A DNA stretch of 64,000 bases from Dictyobacter formicarum (GTDB lineage Bacteria > Chloroflexota > Ktedonobacteria > Ktedonobacterales > Ktedonobacteraceae): contig NZ_BNJJ01000011.1 of assembly GCF_016587435.1 (NCBI RefSeq), forward strand, positions 253,118 to 317,117, written 5' to 3'. The notes beneath the pieces are model-generated. The model saw only the letters and a list, made by a program, of their open reading frames with translations, ran no database searches and was not told the DNA's origin. Shown here piece by piece: positions 9,805-17,906 of the stretch. Both the position numbers and the translations under genes were made by a program. Position 1 is the stretch's first letter. Each line of letters opens with the position of its first letter.

Positions 9805-9890
9805 CGCACTCGATAGAATAGCCAAATACAATAACATACATCAATGTCTACCCGCTACCACGGTCGGGAATCCCACGGAAAGCCTGATAC

Positions 9891-10193
9891 CTAACAGCCC
9901 TCGAGGTCAGCCTTAATTTCACGCTTAATCTCGTGTGCCAGATCGGCATCAATTTTGCCACGATCGCCATGAGCCAGGCGCATTACCGCTTCTCGCAAAT
10001 GGGCAGGGGCACGCTCAATCGTACAGCGCTCATGGATAAGTCTCTTTAATTCTAAATCAAAATGAAAACGACATTCACAATGTGGGCAACCATCCAGGTG
10101 CTGCTGAACGATCTCTATTTCCTCAGTGCTCAATTCACGATCGATATAAAGATGCAGACGTGCTGTCGTCTCAACACAATCTAAACACTCCAT
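9891..10193 (-). CDS. Zinc-binding anti-sigma factor, RsrA-like
   Basis: A 100-residue protein with the ZAS signature HLDGCPHC (H-x3-C-x2-C, about residues 32-39), an upstream His in RLHLYIDRELS, and two further cysteines near the N-terminus (ECLDC). A helix with LIHERC follows, as in RsrA. RsrA-type proteins hold an ECF sigma factor inactive and release it when a zinc-thiol centre is oxidised. The divergent neighbour at 10321 encodes a SigR-like sigma factor, the expected partner. In Streptomyces the two genes form an operon; here they are head to head. GGAG lies about 10 nt before the ATG. Confidence 0.85.
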   Translation of the reverse strand: MECLDCVETTARLHLYIDRELSTEEIEIVQQHLDGCPHCECRFHFDLELKRLIHERCTIERAPAHLREAVMRLAHGDRGKIDADLAHEIKREIKADLEGC

Positions 10194-10239
10194 AGTAAAA
10201 CTTCTCCTACACTAGCTCGCCACTCTATCTGTTCATTCT

Positions 10240-10266
10240 AACATAATCCAGTAGCCCTTTCATTCC
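10240..10266 (-). promoter_or_regulatory. Candidate SigR-type promoter of the anti-sigma gene
   Basis: On the minus strand GGAAT (10266-10262) is followed after 19 nt by GTT (10242-10240). The SigR consensus in actinobacteria is GGAAT-N18-GTT, so this matches with one extra base in the spacer. It would start a transcript about 40 nt before the anti-sigma ATG, giving autoregulation. This is inference. Confidence 0.35.
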
Positions 10267-10320
10267 CTGGACCTATAAGATATACTGATAATACTTTCCG
10301 AAAGAAAGTAGGAGGACCTC

Positions 10321-11016
10321 GTGGTGAGCCCCTTGTCAGAGGAGTATTTAATGCAGGATAAGTCACAATTCGACGAGCTACCTACAGAAGATTTAACAGC
10401 AACAACTGAGGAAGATAGAGAAAACGAGCAACCACAAAGTACAGAACCGCCCTCAGAGGATTTTGAGGCGGGTCTGCTTGCCCAGCTAGATAGCCTCTAC
10501 CGTACAGCTTTGCGCATGACAAATAATCCACAGGAAGCGGAAGATTTGGTACAAGAAACTATGCTAAAAGCCATCCGTTTTGCTCATACCTATCAACCAG
10601 GTACGAATCTACGCGCATGGCTTTTTCGCATACTCAACACATCTGCCATCAATCGCTATCGTAAACAGGCAACTCATCCAACGCCCGTGGCCCTACCCGA
10701 AGGTGAAGAGTTTTATCTCTACAACCAGATTCGCGATTTAAGCGGCCAGGAGCGCAGCCAGGGAGCTGAAGAAGAAGTTTTAAACCAATACCTGGATGAA
10801 GATGTTTATAAGGCACTGAACGATCTCCCCCCCAATTTTAGAATGGCCATCATCCTGGCAGATATTGAGGGACTTTCCTATAAAGAGATCGCTGAAGCAT
10901 TGCAAATTCCTATCGGAACTGTAATGAGTCGCATTTCACGTGCCCGCCGCCAGTTACAAAAATCATTATGGCAATACGCTAAAAATAGAGGGTATGTCAG
11001 AACGGAAGCGTCTTAA
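10321..11016 (+). CDS. ECF sigma factor, SigR/SigH-like (ECF12 type)
   Basis: A 231-residue ECF sigma factor. Region 2 reads LYRTALRMTNNPQEAEDLVQ then FRILNTSAINRYRK; region 4 reads LPPNFRMAIILADIEGLSYK with the helix-turn-helix IAEALQIPIGTVMSRI. The GTNLRAWLFRIL and ADIEG segments are close to Streptomyces SigR, which controls thiol-oxidative stress genes. The RsrA-like gene divergent from it supports this. There are two start options, each with a ribosome-binding site: GTG 10321/10324 after TAGGAGGACCTC, and ATG 10351 after GAGGAG with 6 nt spacing. The first 45 residues are acidic and probably disordered. Confidence 0.92.
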   Translation: MVSPLSEEYLMQDKSQFDELPTEDLTATTEEDRENEQPQSTEPPSEDFEAGLLAQLDSLYRTALRMTNNPQEAEDLVQETMLKAIRFAHTYQPGTNLRAWLFRILNTSAINRYRKQATHPTPVALPEGEEFYLYNQIRDLSGQERSQGAEEEVLNQYLDEDVYKALNDLPPNFRMAIILADIEGLSYKEIAEALQIPIGTVMSRISRARRQLQKSLWQYAKNRGYVRTEAS

Positions 11017-11089
11017 ATTCTCAATTACGGGAATGCCATAGAACTTCCGTACTGGCAATGCCGCCAGATAATACATATCAGGAGGTGAT

Positions 11090-11371
11090 TTATACAGTTT
11101 TCGCAGTGTGACGTATAGCCTCATTTCCAGCGCGTGTAATGCGCACATTAACACACCGCGCTTTCTCAATAAATTCTGCCCGCGACTCCACCTCCAGCTT
11201 TTCATGATACTGATCTAATAACTCGATATAACCCGGCACAGTTGTCAGTGGTATGCACAATTCATGCGAAGCAATCATAATAAACGGGTCCCCATGATTC
11301 TGGTTCACATACGCAGGGCCAGCAACATTTGCGTGCTCAATCAGCTTGCACCAAAGGGAAAGCGATAATCG
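11090..11371 (-). pseudogene. Remnant of a sensor histidine kinase (HisKA domain)
   Basis: The minus strand encodes a fragment with the H-box of histidine kinases: MIASHELCIPLTTVPGYIEL, then a helix with EFIEKARC. In intact kinases the box reads IASHELRTPLT; here Arg-Thr has become Cys-Ile. The frame ends about 45 residues after the histidine, so the dimerisation domain is incomplete and the ATPase domain is missing altogether. No sensing domain is recognisable upstream in the open frame, which begins after a stop at 11372-11374. I read this as a decayed gene rather than a functional short protein. An intact orphan kinase of the same general class lies at 32221. Confidence 0.6.
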
Positions 11372-11527
11372 TTATATAAAAAGCAAGGCATCAACGATAG
11401 AACAGATACCAGGGAAGGTGCGAATCAACCGATATTACCTATATCATTTATCCATTGATGGATGAATGATTGACGAAACCCGGGTTTGTTTGTAGAATCG
11501 AAGCGAAAAAAGCAGAGAGGCATGACC

Positions 11528-12571
11528 ATGTCAGAGCTTACACGTTGGCCCGCGGAAGAGGGAGATGGCAGCTATACGATACAACAAACAACCGACCCCC
11601 TGGGTATCCTGACCAGCACACGCGCTGTTATTGATCTCGCTAAAAACGTCTGGATCAATACGGAACACATAGAGCAACTCAGTAAACGCTGGATACAGGA
11701 AGACGCACAAGGACAAAAACCAGCCATGCCTTTATGGGATGAGCGCTACCATTTTTCAGATGGCACAGGCCGTACCGTCAATTGGTTATTGTTGCTGGAT
11801 GCGCTGAATTTTTGTTTTTGGGCCGAGAAAGATCAGCCTCGTTGGGCCATTGAATACCAGAAGCAGACCCTCAATGGCTATTGGGCTGAAGCGGCGGCAT
11901 TAAAACGTGCCGTCGAAGAAGGTTTACCACTGTGGGATGCCGAATATTTACGCACTATCTCAGAAGAAACAATGGCCCATATTTTCCGTGGCTCCGGCAC
12001 TATTCCGCTCTTTGAGCAACGCGTTCAGAATGCACGCGAAGTCGGCCATGTCCTGCTCGATCGCTATGCTGGCCAGTTCACCAATGCCATTGAACAGGCT
12101 AAGCGAAATGCCATTAACCTTGTGCTCTTATTGGAACGCGACTTCCCATCATTCCGTGACGTTGCCGTATATCGCGGGCAGCCAGTGCGTTTTTTGAAAC
12201 GAGCACAAATTACAGTCGCTGATATCAATGGCTCTTTTCATGGTCAGGGCTGGGGAAACTTTACGAAACAGGACCAATTAACCATTTTTGCCGATTATAA
12301 GCTACCCCAGGTGCTGCGCGAATATAATGTATTGGAATACGAAGTACACCTGGCCCAAAAAGTTGATAATAAAGAGCTGATTCAAGCTGGTAGTGAGGAA
12401 GAAATAGAAATCCGCGCCTGCACTATCTGGGCCTGTGAACTCTTGCGGCAATCGCTACAGCGGCAGGGGCATGCTATGACTGCCGCCGAGATTGACATGC
12501 GACTCTGGTTACTTGGGCAGCGCTCAGAAGAGATGCGTCCCTATCATCGGACACGCACCATGTACTATTGA
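11528..12571 (+). CDS. Queuosine salvage protein (Qng1/DUF2419 family)
   Basis: A 347-residue protein recognisable as the DUF2419 queuosine-salvage family. It has LNFCFWAEKDQPRW near residue 85, an internal block with FRGSGTIPLFEQRV, and the hallmark FADYKLPQVLREYNVLEY near residue 255. The family releases queuine from queuosine 5'-phosphate, letting the cell reuse the base for tRNA wobble modification. A structure is known from another Chloroflexota member, Sphaerobacter. The start ATG 11528 (MSELTR) has GAGAGG 7 nt upstream; ATG 11522 and TTG 11486 are also in frame. No queuosine synthesis, tgt or transporter gene is next to it, so it seems to act alone. Confidence 0.88.
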   Translation: MSELTRWPAEEGDGSYTIQQTTDPLGILTSTRAVIDLAKNVWINTEHIEQLSKRWIQEDAQGQKPAMPLWDERYHFSDGTGRTVNWLLLLDALNFCFWAEKDQPRWAIEYQKQTLNGYWAEAAALKRAVEEGLPLWDAEYLRTISEETMAHIFRGSGTIPLFEQRVQNAREVGHVLLDRYAGQFTNAIEQAKRNAINLVLLLERDFPSFRDVAVYRGQPVRFLKRAQITVADINGSFHGQGWGNFTKQDQLTIFADYKLPQVLREYNVLEYEVHLAQKVDNKELIQAGSEEEIEIRACTIWACELLRQSLQRQGHAMTAAEIDMRLWLLGQRSEEMRPYHRTRTMYY

Positions 12572-12652
12572 CGAGCATAGCGCGTACGTCTTTGCTACCA
12601 TACGACCAGTCGTTTACTACTACATACAAATACTGATGGTAAATAACAACTT

Positions 12653-14179
12653 ATGCAATTACATACATTACTCAACGCGCTAGAAAATTATTCCTGGCGC
12701 GCACAACAACAATACTCATTCGATGCGGCAAGCGAAATCACGTCCATCGCCTACGACTCCAGGAAGGTTGTAAAACATGGACTCTTCGTGGCTGTACCTG
12801 GTACCCATACAGATGGACAGTTTTATCTCTCCGATGCCGCCGCACGCGGCGCAAGCGTGGCTATCGGCGAGAAAATCCACTCAGATGATCAGGCGCTGCC
12901 ACTGCCATACATCGAGGTCCCCAACGTTCGCATCGCATTGGCTGACCTGGCCCGTGCGTTTTATGGCTATCCAGCCGATCAGCTGTGCACCATTGGCATT
13001 ACCGGCACCGATGGCAAAACCACAACCAGTAATCTGATCAGCACGTTATTTGAAACCGCGGGCCGACGTAATGGCTTGATGACCACGGCAAATTTTAAAA
13101 TGGACGGGCAAGAGTGGGAGAACACCACCCGTCAGAGCACGCTGGAAGCCCTGGAAATTCAGGAGTTTCTTAGACGCCTGGTGGACGCACAGGTTCCCTA
13201 TGCCATTGTCGAAGCAACCTCCCATGGCCTGGAGCTTGGCCGTGTCCATGGCTGTAACTTTGATGTCGGCGTGGTCACCAATATTACCCACGAGCACCTG
13301 GATTTCCATAAGACCATCGATGCCTATCGAAGAGCAAAGGCCCGCCTGTTTGAGATGCTTGATCCCGAACGGGACAAGGGCATCAATAGCCATCCAGTCG
13401 CTATTTTGAACCACGATGATGTGAGTTATGAGGTGCTTAAGCCTTATTGCAGAGTGCCTATACTGGATTATGGTATCGACACACCAGCGGCTGTGCGCGC
13501 TGTCGATCTACAATTAGGGGCTCAAAGTACCAGCTTCCGCGTCGTGCTGCCGGATGGAGAAGCGCATATCGAAACACGGTTGGTCGGGCGCTTCAACGTC
13601 AGCAATAGCCTGGCCGCCATCGCTACTGCCTACAGCCAGGGAATCAACATCGCCGACATTGAACGAGGCATGGCTACCATTGCTGGTATCACAGGACGTA
13701 TGGAGACGATCGCAGAAGGCCAACCTTTCTCCGTGATCGTGGATTACGCCCACACACCCGATAGCCTGCAAAAAGTGATCGCCACCCTGCGTCCATTAAC
13801 CGCGGGCAAAATGATCCTGGTCTTTGGTTCAGCTGGCGAGCGCGATCTGCAAAAACGGCCTATCATGGGACGCATTGCCGCCGAGCAGTCTGAGTTCTTT
13901 GTGATTACCGACGAAGATCCACGTGACGAAGATCGCGAAGCGATCCTGCAAGAAATCGCCAATGGAGCTATTGCGGCTGGAAAACGGGAAGGGAAAGATT
14001 TCCTGTGCATCGCAGATCGCACCCAGGCTATTGCCGCTGCCTTTAAACACGCCCAGGCTGGCGATACGGTACTCCTGGCTGGCAAAGGACATGAGCAGAG
14101 CATCATTATGGGGCGAGAGAAGCTTCCCTGGGATGACCGCAAAGTCGCACGCGAACAGCTCAAAAAGCAGGGGTGGTAG
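12653..14179 (+). CDS. murE: UDP-N-acetylmuramyl-tripeptide synthetase
   Basis: A 508-residue Mur ligase that adds the third amino acid to the UDP-MurNAc-dipeptide in the cytoplasm. The N-terminal domain binds UDP-MurNAc (ITSIAYDSRKV). The P-loop reads GITGTDGKTTT (about 111-121; most MurE have GTNGKTT). The central domain has VEATSHGLELGR and NITHEHLDFH. The C-terminal domain has VDYAHTPDSLQ, VFGSAGERDLQKRP and DEDPRDEDREAI in the place of the DNPR motif. DNPR marks meso-diaminopimelate enzymes, so the substrate here is uncertain. No strong ribosome-binding site precedes ATG 12653. The mraY-like gene follows 114 nt later, so these form a partial cell-wall cluster. Confidence 0.94.
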   Translation: MQLHTLLNALENYSWRAQQQYSFDAASEITSIAYDSRKVVKHGLFVAVPGTHTDGQFYLSDAAARGASVAIGEKIHSDDQALPLPYIEVPNVRIALADLARAFYGYPADQLCTIGITGTDGKTTTSNLISTLFETAGRRNGLMTTANFKMDGQEWENTTRQSTLEALEIQEFLRRLVDAQVPYAIVEATSHGLELGRVHGCNFDVGVVTNITHEHLDFHKTIDAYRRAKARLFEMLDPERDKGINSHPVAILNHDDVSYEVLKPYCRVPILDYGIDTPAAVRAVDLQLGAQSTSFRVVLPDGEAHIETRLVGRFNVSNSLAAIATAYSQGINIADIERGMATIAGITGRMETIAEGQPFSVIVDYAHTPDSLQKVIATLRPLTAGKMILVFGSAGERDLQKRPIMGRIAAEQSEFFVITDEDPRDEDREAILQEIANGAIAAGKREGKDFLCIADRTQAIAAAFKHAQAGDTVLLAGKGHEQSIIMGREKLPWDDRKVAREQLKKQGW

Positions 14180-14293
14180 GGTGAAATATAGTGGTACCTG
14201 TGCCTGGCAGAGCTACCAGGCGATAGCAGCCCCGGCAGGGGTAATGCAACAACCATTGTTTATATAGGTCATCATTACGTCTTGGGAGTACAT

Positions 14294-16243
14294 ATGAATC
14301 CGAATTCTCCGTGGTTATTACTAGTCGTCTTTATCTGCTGTGCTATAGCAAGTACTTTGCTCTGTCAGGCGGCCAGGCTGTTTTTTCCCAAGTTTCGCAG
14401 TGGTGAACACAAACCCGGTACCCATCGCGCTGACCTTCCTACCGGGAAACGCGAAATCAGGACGATCGAACTGCCTCTGGTTGGCGGCCCTGCCTTTATA
14501 CTGGCAATCGTCGGCGTTGGCATTGCCTCAGGCTATCTACTCAACTTTGAACGCGATCAATGGATCTTACTCTTTATCTCGTTGGGGGCTATGCTGGGCT
14601 ACGCCATGGTTGGATTTATTGATGACTGGCGCAAAGTGTATCGCAATGAAGGTCTCTCTGAAATCGCTAAATTCTCTGGCGTCTTTCTGGTTGGAGCTGG
14701 TGCGGCTGCTCTTTATTTTTACCTGCTACCCCAGAGTGGTCAGATCTCTTACAGTCTGTGGAAAGACCTGCCTATCCTGAATACGTTTCTCTGTCCTACT
14801 CCTATCCCACATCATCCAGAAATCTGTTCGGTCGCTGGCAACCCCGTAGGTTACTACGGCTGGCTCATTTTTCTGATGCTGATGACCGGCGTGATTGGTA
14901 GTCTGACCTCGGTCTCAGTAGACTTCAGCGATGGATTGGATGGCCTGGCTGGTGGATTGGTCTTCAGTGCGTCACTAGGTCTGGGTATTGTCGTCACTGG
15001 CCTGGTCGGAACACAGCCAAATGGGGTGGTGTTGGAAGTATTAGCGCTGCTAGGAGCTGGTGCTATTCTCGGCTATCTACCCTGGAACTGGCCCTCAGCC
15101 TGGGCTGCCCGCCGTGGGCATGCCACACGACGAGCGAAGATTTATATGGGTGATAGCGGAGCCCTCGGCATGGGTGGGTTGCTGGCGATGATCGCTATCT
15201 TCTCGCGCAACGAAACTCTTTTGCTCATGATCGGTGGTGCTTTTGTGCTAGAAGGGCTTTCAGCTCTAATCTCAGCCCGTTTGCTCACCCGTTTCTTCCG
15301 GCGCTATTTAACTATTCTGCGCTTTGCCCATGCCAATACGTTTGTGCCGCACACAGAATTTCCCTTGCCATTCCTGGCGACGCCACTCCACCATCACTTT
15401 GACCTGCTAGGTTGGGATCGACGCCGCCTGGTTTACGCCGCCTGGGCGCTAGGGGCCTGCTTTGCTGTCCTCGGTATCATGGTCAGCCTGGTACCGTTCT
15501 CATGGCAGCGATATATTGGGCGCTTCTTGATTATTTTGCTGGCCATTTTGATCTGGTCCAGCGGCTCCTGGTCGAAAAACTATTTTGTGGGCAAGCATTT
15601 TGTAGCAGGTGCCCGCCGTCACCGCCTGGCCCTCTATTATGGCTATCCTTTCCGCATTATGGGTCTGAACCTCTATCATCTGGTAGAAGTAGTAGAAGCC
15701 AGCGAAGATGTGATCGAGACACCAGCGGAAGAACTGGCACTCTGGCAACGTATGGCGATCTTTGATGCGCGAGCTATGCTCGGGCTTTATTGCTATCGTG
15801 CGGGCTATTATCCAGCCGCACAGGCACAATGGACCCGTATTCCAGAACGGAACCGCGTGTTGAGACCCGAGATTGTTCACTTGCTTAATGAACTGGAAAA
15901 TCAACTGGCTCTGGAGAAACAAGAGACGCAGCCTATTCGACGTCAGGATATCTTGCGTCACAAAGAAGAGCCCATTCTGGAAGGCAACTTACCACCAGCC
16001 GACCTGCCCAATCCATACGAGCCGGTCAGTGAGGAAGAGAATCACAGTGGGCCACTCAAAATTTGGACCGCCAATACACCCGGTTATCCTATCGAGAGCG
16101 ACGATGAAGAGATTAAAGTGACCACGCCGCTCAATGGTGATGTGCTGCTAAGCAGGCCAACAGCAGAACTACACCAGGACAACAGCACCGGCACGAAAAG
16201 CCGTACACATACATCCCGGTCACACGAAATGCCAAAGAAATAA
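14294..16243 (+). CDS. mraY: MraY-type phospho-MurNAc-pentapeptide transferase with long C-terminal extension
   Basis: A 649-residue protein; ordinary MraY is about 320-360. Residues 1 to about 430 hold the membrane transferase: GFIDDWRKV (Asp pair), SDGLDGLAGG, YMGDSGALGMGG and the HHH motif FLATPLHHHFDLLGW. It transfers phospho-MurNAc-pentapeptide to undecaprenyl phosphate, forming lipid I. The usual VNLTDGLDG reads VDFSDGLDG here, so the conserved Asn is Asp. After the last membrane segment there are about 200 soluble residues: a helical part (RAGYYPAAQAQWTRIP) resembling a single TPR-like hairpin, then an acidic, Pro-rich tail. ATG 14294 has GGGAG 5 nt upstream; TTG 14282 is less likely. 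Confidence 0.9.
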   Translation: MNPNSPWLLLVVFICCAIASTLLCQAARLFFPKFRSGEHKPGTHRADLPTGKREIRTIELPLVGGPAFILAIVGVGIASGYLLNFERDQWILLFISLGAMLGYAMVGFIDDWRKVYRNEGLSEIAKFSGVFLVGAGAAALYFYLLPQSGQISYSLWKDLPILNTFLCPTPIPHHPEICSVAGNPVGYYGWLIFLMLMTGVIGSLTSVSVDFSDGLDGLAGGLVFSASLGLGIVVTGLVGTQPNGVVLEVLALLGAGAILGYLPWNWPSAWAARRGHATRRAKIYMGDSGALGMGGLLAMIAIFSRNETLLLMIGGAFVLEGLSALISARLLTRFFRRYLTILRFAHANTFVPHTEFPLPFLATPLHHHFDLLGWDRRRLVYAAWALGACFAVLGIMVSLVPFSWQRYIGRFLIILLAILIWSSGSWSKNYFVGKHFVAGARRHRLALYYGYPFRIMGLNLYHLVEVVEASEDVIETPAEELALWQRMAIFDARAMLGLYCYRAGYYPAAQAQWTRIPERNRVLRPEIVHLLNELENQLALEKQETQPIRRQDILRHKEEPILEGNLPPADLPNPYEPVSEEENHSGPLKIWTANTPGYPIESDDEEIKVTTPLNGDVLLSRPTAELHQDNSTGTKSRTHTSRSHEMPKK

Positions 16244-16245
16244 AA

Positions 16246-16296
16246 TTTTATGTTGTGCTTAAAATGCGCGCTGCGCATTTTAAGCACAACATAAAA
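16246..16296. repeat. 24-bp perfect inverted repeat with 3-nt loop
   Basis: Positions 16246-16269 and 16273-16296 are exact reverse complements around GCT. It starts 2 nt after the mraY stop. There is no T-run after it on the plus strand, so it is an atypical terminator; it could stop transcription by hairpin strength alone or protect the mRNA end. Confidence 0.85.
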
Positions 16297-16355
16297 AAGG
16301 ATTGTGGGTGTCAGCCCCCTGCACTTTCCCAGAAAACGAGGGAAGTTAGATACAC

Positions 16356-16406
16356 AGGTAATATAAAAAGGCTGCTCGTTGTCTGAATAACCTTTTTATA
16401 TTACCT
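16356..16406. repeat. 16-bp perfect inverted repeat with 19-nt loop
   Basis: AGGTAATATAAAAAGG (16356-16371) is repeated in reverse complement at 16391-16406. It lies 88 nt upstream of the MFS gene and 60 nt after the hairpin at 16246. It may be an operator or a leader hairpin. Confidence 0.7.
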
Positions 16407-16494
16407 ATATTTGCTTATTACAGCATCTTTTGTCATAATAATAGTTAAAATTAAATATTGCAAAACTATTAAAACAAAGAGGATCGTGTCAAAA

Positions 16495-17799
16495 ATGTCC
16501 AGGATCCCCACTTTACCAGAAGAACCGGCGCAGGAACGAACAACCAAAAGAAGAATCTCACCGTTGCAGGCTTTGCGCTATCGTAATTTTCGACTGTTAT
16601 GGATCAGCCTCATTGTCTCATCAATTGGCACCTGGCTTCAGATTGTAAGCCAGAGCCTGTTAGTACTGAAGATTACGCATAATTCTCCCATAGCACTGGG
16701 TATCGTCTCACTGGCTCAGGCCGCTTCTTTCTTTATATTTGCATTCATCGGTGGAAGTATTGCTGATCAAAGTGATAAACGTCGTTTCTTGTTGATTACG
16801 CAAAGCCTGTCTATGCTCCTGGCATTTATCCTGGGTATCATTACGATTATGGGTATCGTCCAGGTCTGGATGATCGTTCTGTTGGCTTTCTGCTCGGGTA
16901 CCGTACTCAGCTTTGACCAGCCTGCACGCTCCTCGCTCGTTCCTAACCTGGTGCCACGTGAAGACCTGATGAACGCCATCTCGCTGCAATCAATTGTCTT
17001 CAATGGCGCGGCGTTCGTGGGCCCTACCCTGGCAGGTGTAATGATTGTTGTTTTTAGTAATGCCAGAAACGGCAATAACCTTTTTCCCTATGCGGGTAAC
17101 TTTTTTCTTAATGGTATCAGCTTTCTAGGGGTACTAGTCGTACTCTATATGCTCCAGATTCCCAGGGATGCAGCCGAACAAAGTATGGCCAAACGCGGAC
17201 CGCTGCTGGCCTCAATCAGAGCTTCGCTCAGCACGGTACGCAGGGACGAAGCGCTCCCATGGGTACTATCTGGCTATGGGGCACTGCTCTTCTTTGGACC
17301 ATCGAATACTTTAATACTACCAATCTTTGGCACGCAGATTCTGCACTTAAATGCGGCACAATTGGGACTGCTCTTCTCTGCTGGCGGGCTAGGTACTATC
17401 TTAGGCGCCCTAATTGTGGCGTCGTTAGGGGATTTCAAGTATAAAGGCTTGTTGTTACTTTGTTCATTGTTAGTGTGGACAAGTTCACTGCTTATCTTCG
17501 CGCTGAGCCATTTTTTCGGAATCTCGTTACTGGCCTTGTTGCTCTTTGGTATCTCTCAGAACGGCGTAGGAGCAACGACTATTACGCTCCTGCAGACACG
17601 GGTGCCTCCTCAGATGCGAGGGCGCGTGATGAGCCTGAATACGCTGATGATTATGGGCATACGGCCGCTCGGCGATTTCCCGGCCAGTTGGCTGATCGCG
17701 CTGATTGGTGGGCCACTCACGGTATTGCTGTGCGCCTCAATCGTAGGACTTTACTCGCTGTACCTGCTGCTTGCGCGGTCGGTGGTGCGTACACTATAA
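16495..17799 (+). CDS. Major facilitator superfamily transporter (MFS_3/EntS-like exporter)
   Basis: A 434-residue membrane transporter with about 12 transmembrane segments. The N-terminal signature LQALRYRNFRLLWISLIVSS and the loop GGSIADQSDKRRFLL are typical of the EntS-like exporter branch; SFDQPARSSLVPNLVP is the family's conserved segment after helix 4; RGRVMSLNTLMIMG marks the second half. Members export siderophores or drugs, or have no known substrate. Start ATG 16495 (MSRIP) has GAGGAT about 11 nt upstream; the open frame extends upstream to 16411 but that part looks non-coding. It converges on the CHAT gene. No siderophore genes lie nearby. Confidence 0.9.
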   Translation: MSRIPTLPEEPAQERTTKRRISPLQALRYRNFRLLWISLIVSSIGTWLQIVSQSLLVLKITHNSPIALGIVSLAQAASFFIFAFIGGSIADQSDKRRFLLITQSLSMLLAFILGIITIMGIVQVWMIVLLAFCSGTVLSFDQPARSSLVPNLVPREDLMNAISLQSIVFNGAAFVGPTLAGVMIVVFSNARNGNNLFPYAGNFFLNGISFLGVLVVLYMLQIPRDAAEQSMAKRGPLLASIRASLSTVRRDEALPWVLSGYGALLFFGPSNTLILPIFGTQILHLNAAQLGLLFSAGGLGTILGALIVASLGDFKYKGLLLLCSLLVWTSSLLIFALSHFFGISLLALLLFGISQNGVGATTITLLQTRVPPQMRGRVMSLNTLMIMGIRPLGDFPASWLIALIGGPLTVLLCASIVGLYSLYLLLARSVVRTL

Positions 17800-17906
17800 A
17801 TAAAAGTTTAAGCGACCCTACAGCCGCTCCTAGCAGGGACAGAGGCATGGTTCGCTACATAGAATTTAGCTCCCCGTCGCTGCTAGCGTGATCACAAATC
17901 ACTAAA

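Noticed and set aside
11082..11110. Perfect Shine-Dalgarno-like AGGAGGTGAT on the plus strand
   Set aside because: No start codon at a usable distance and no frame that continues.
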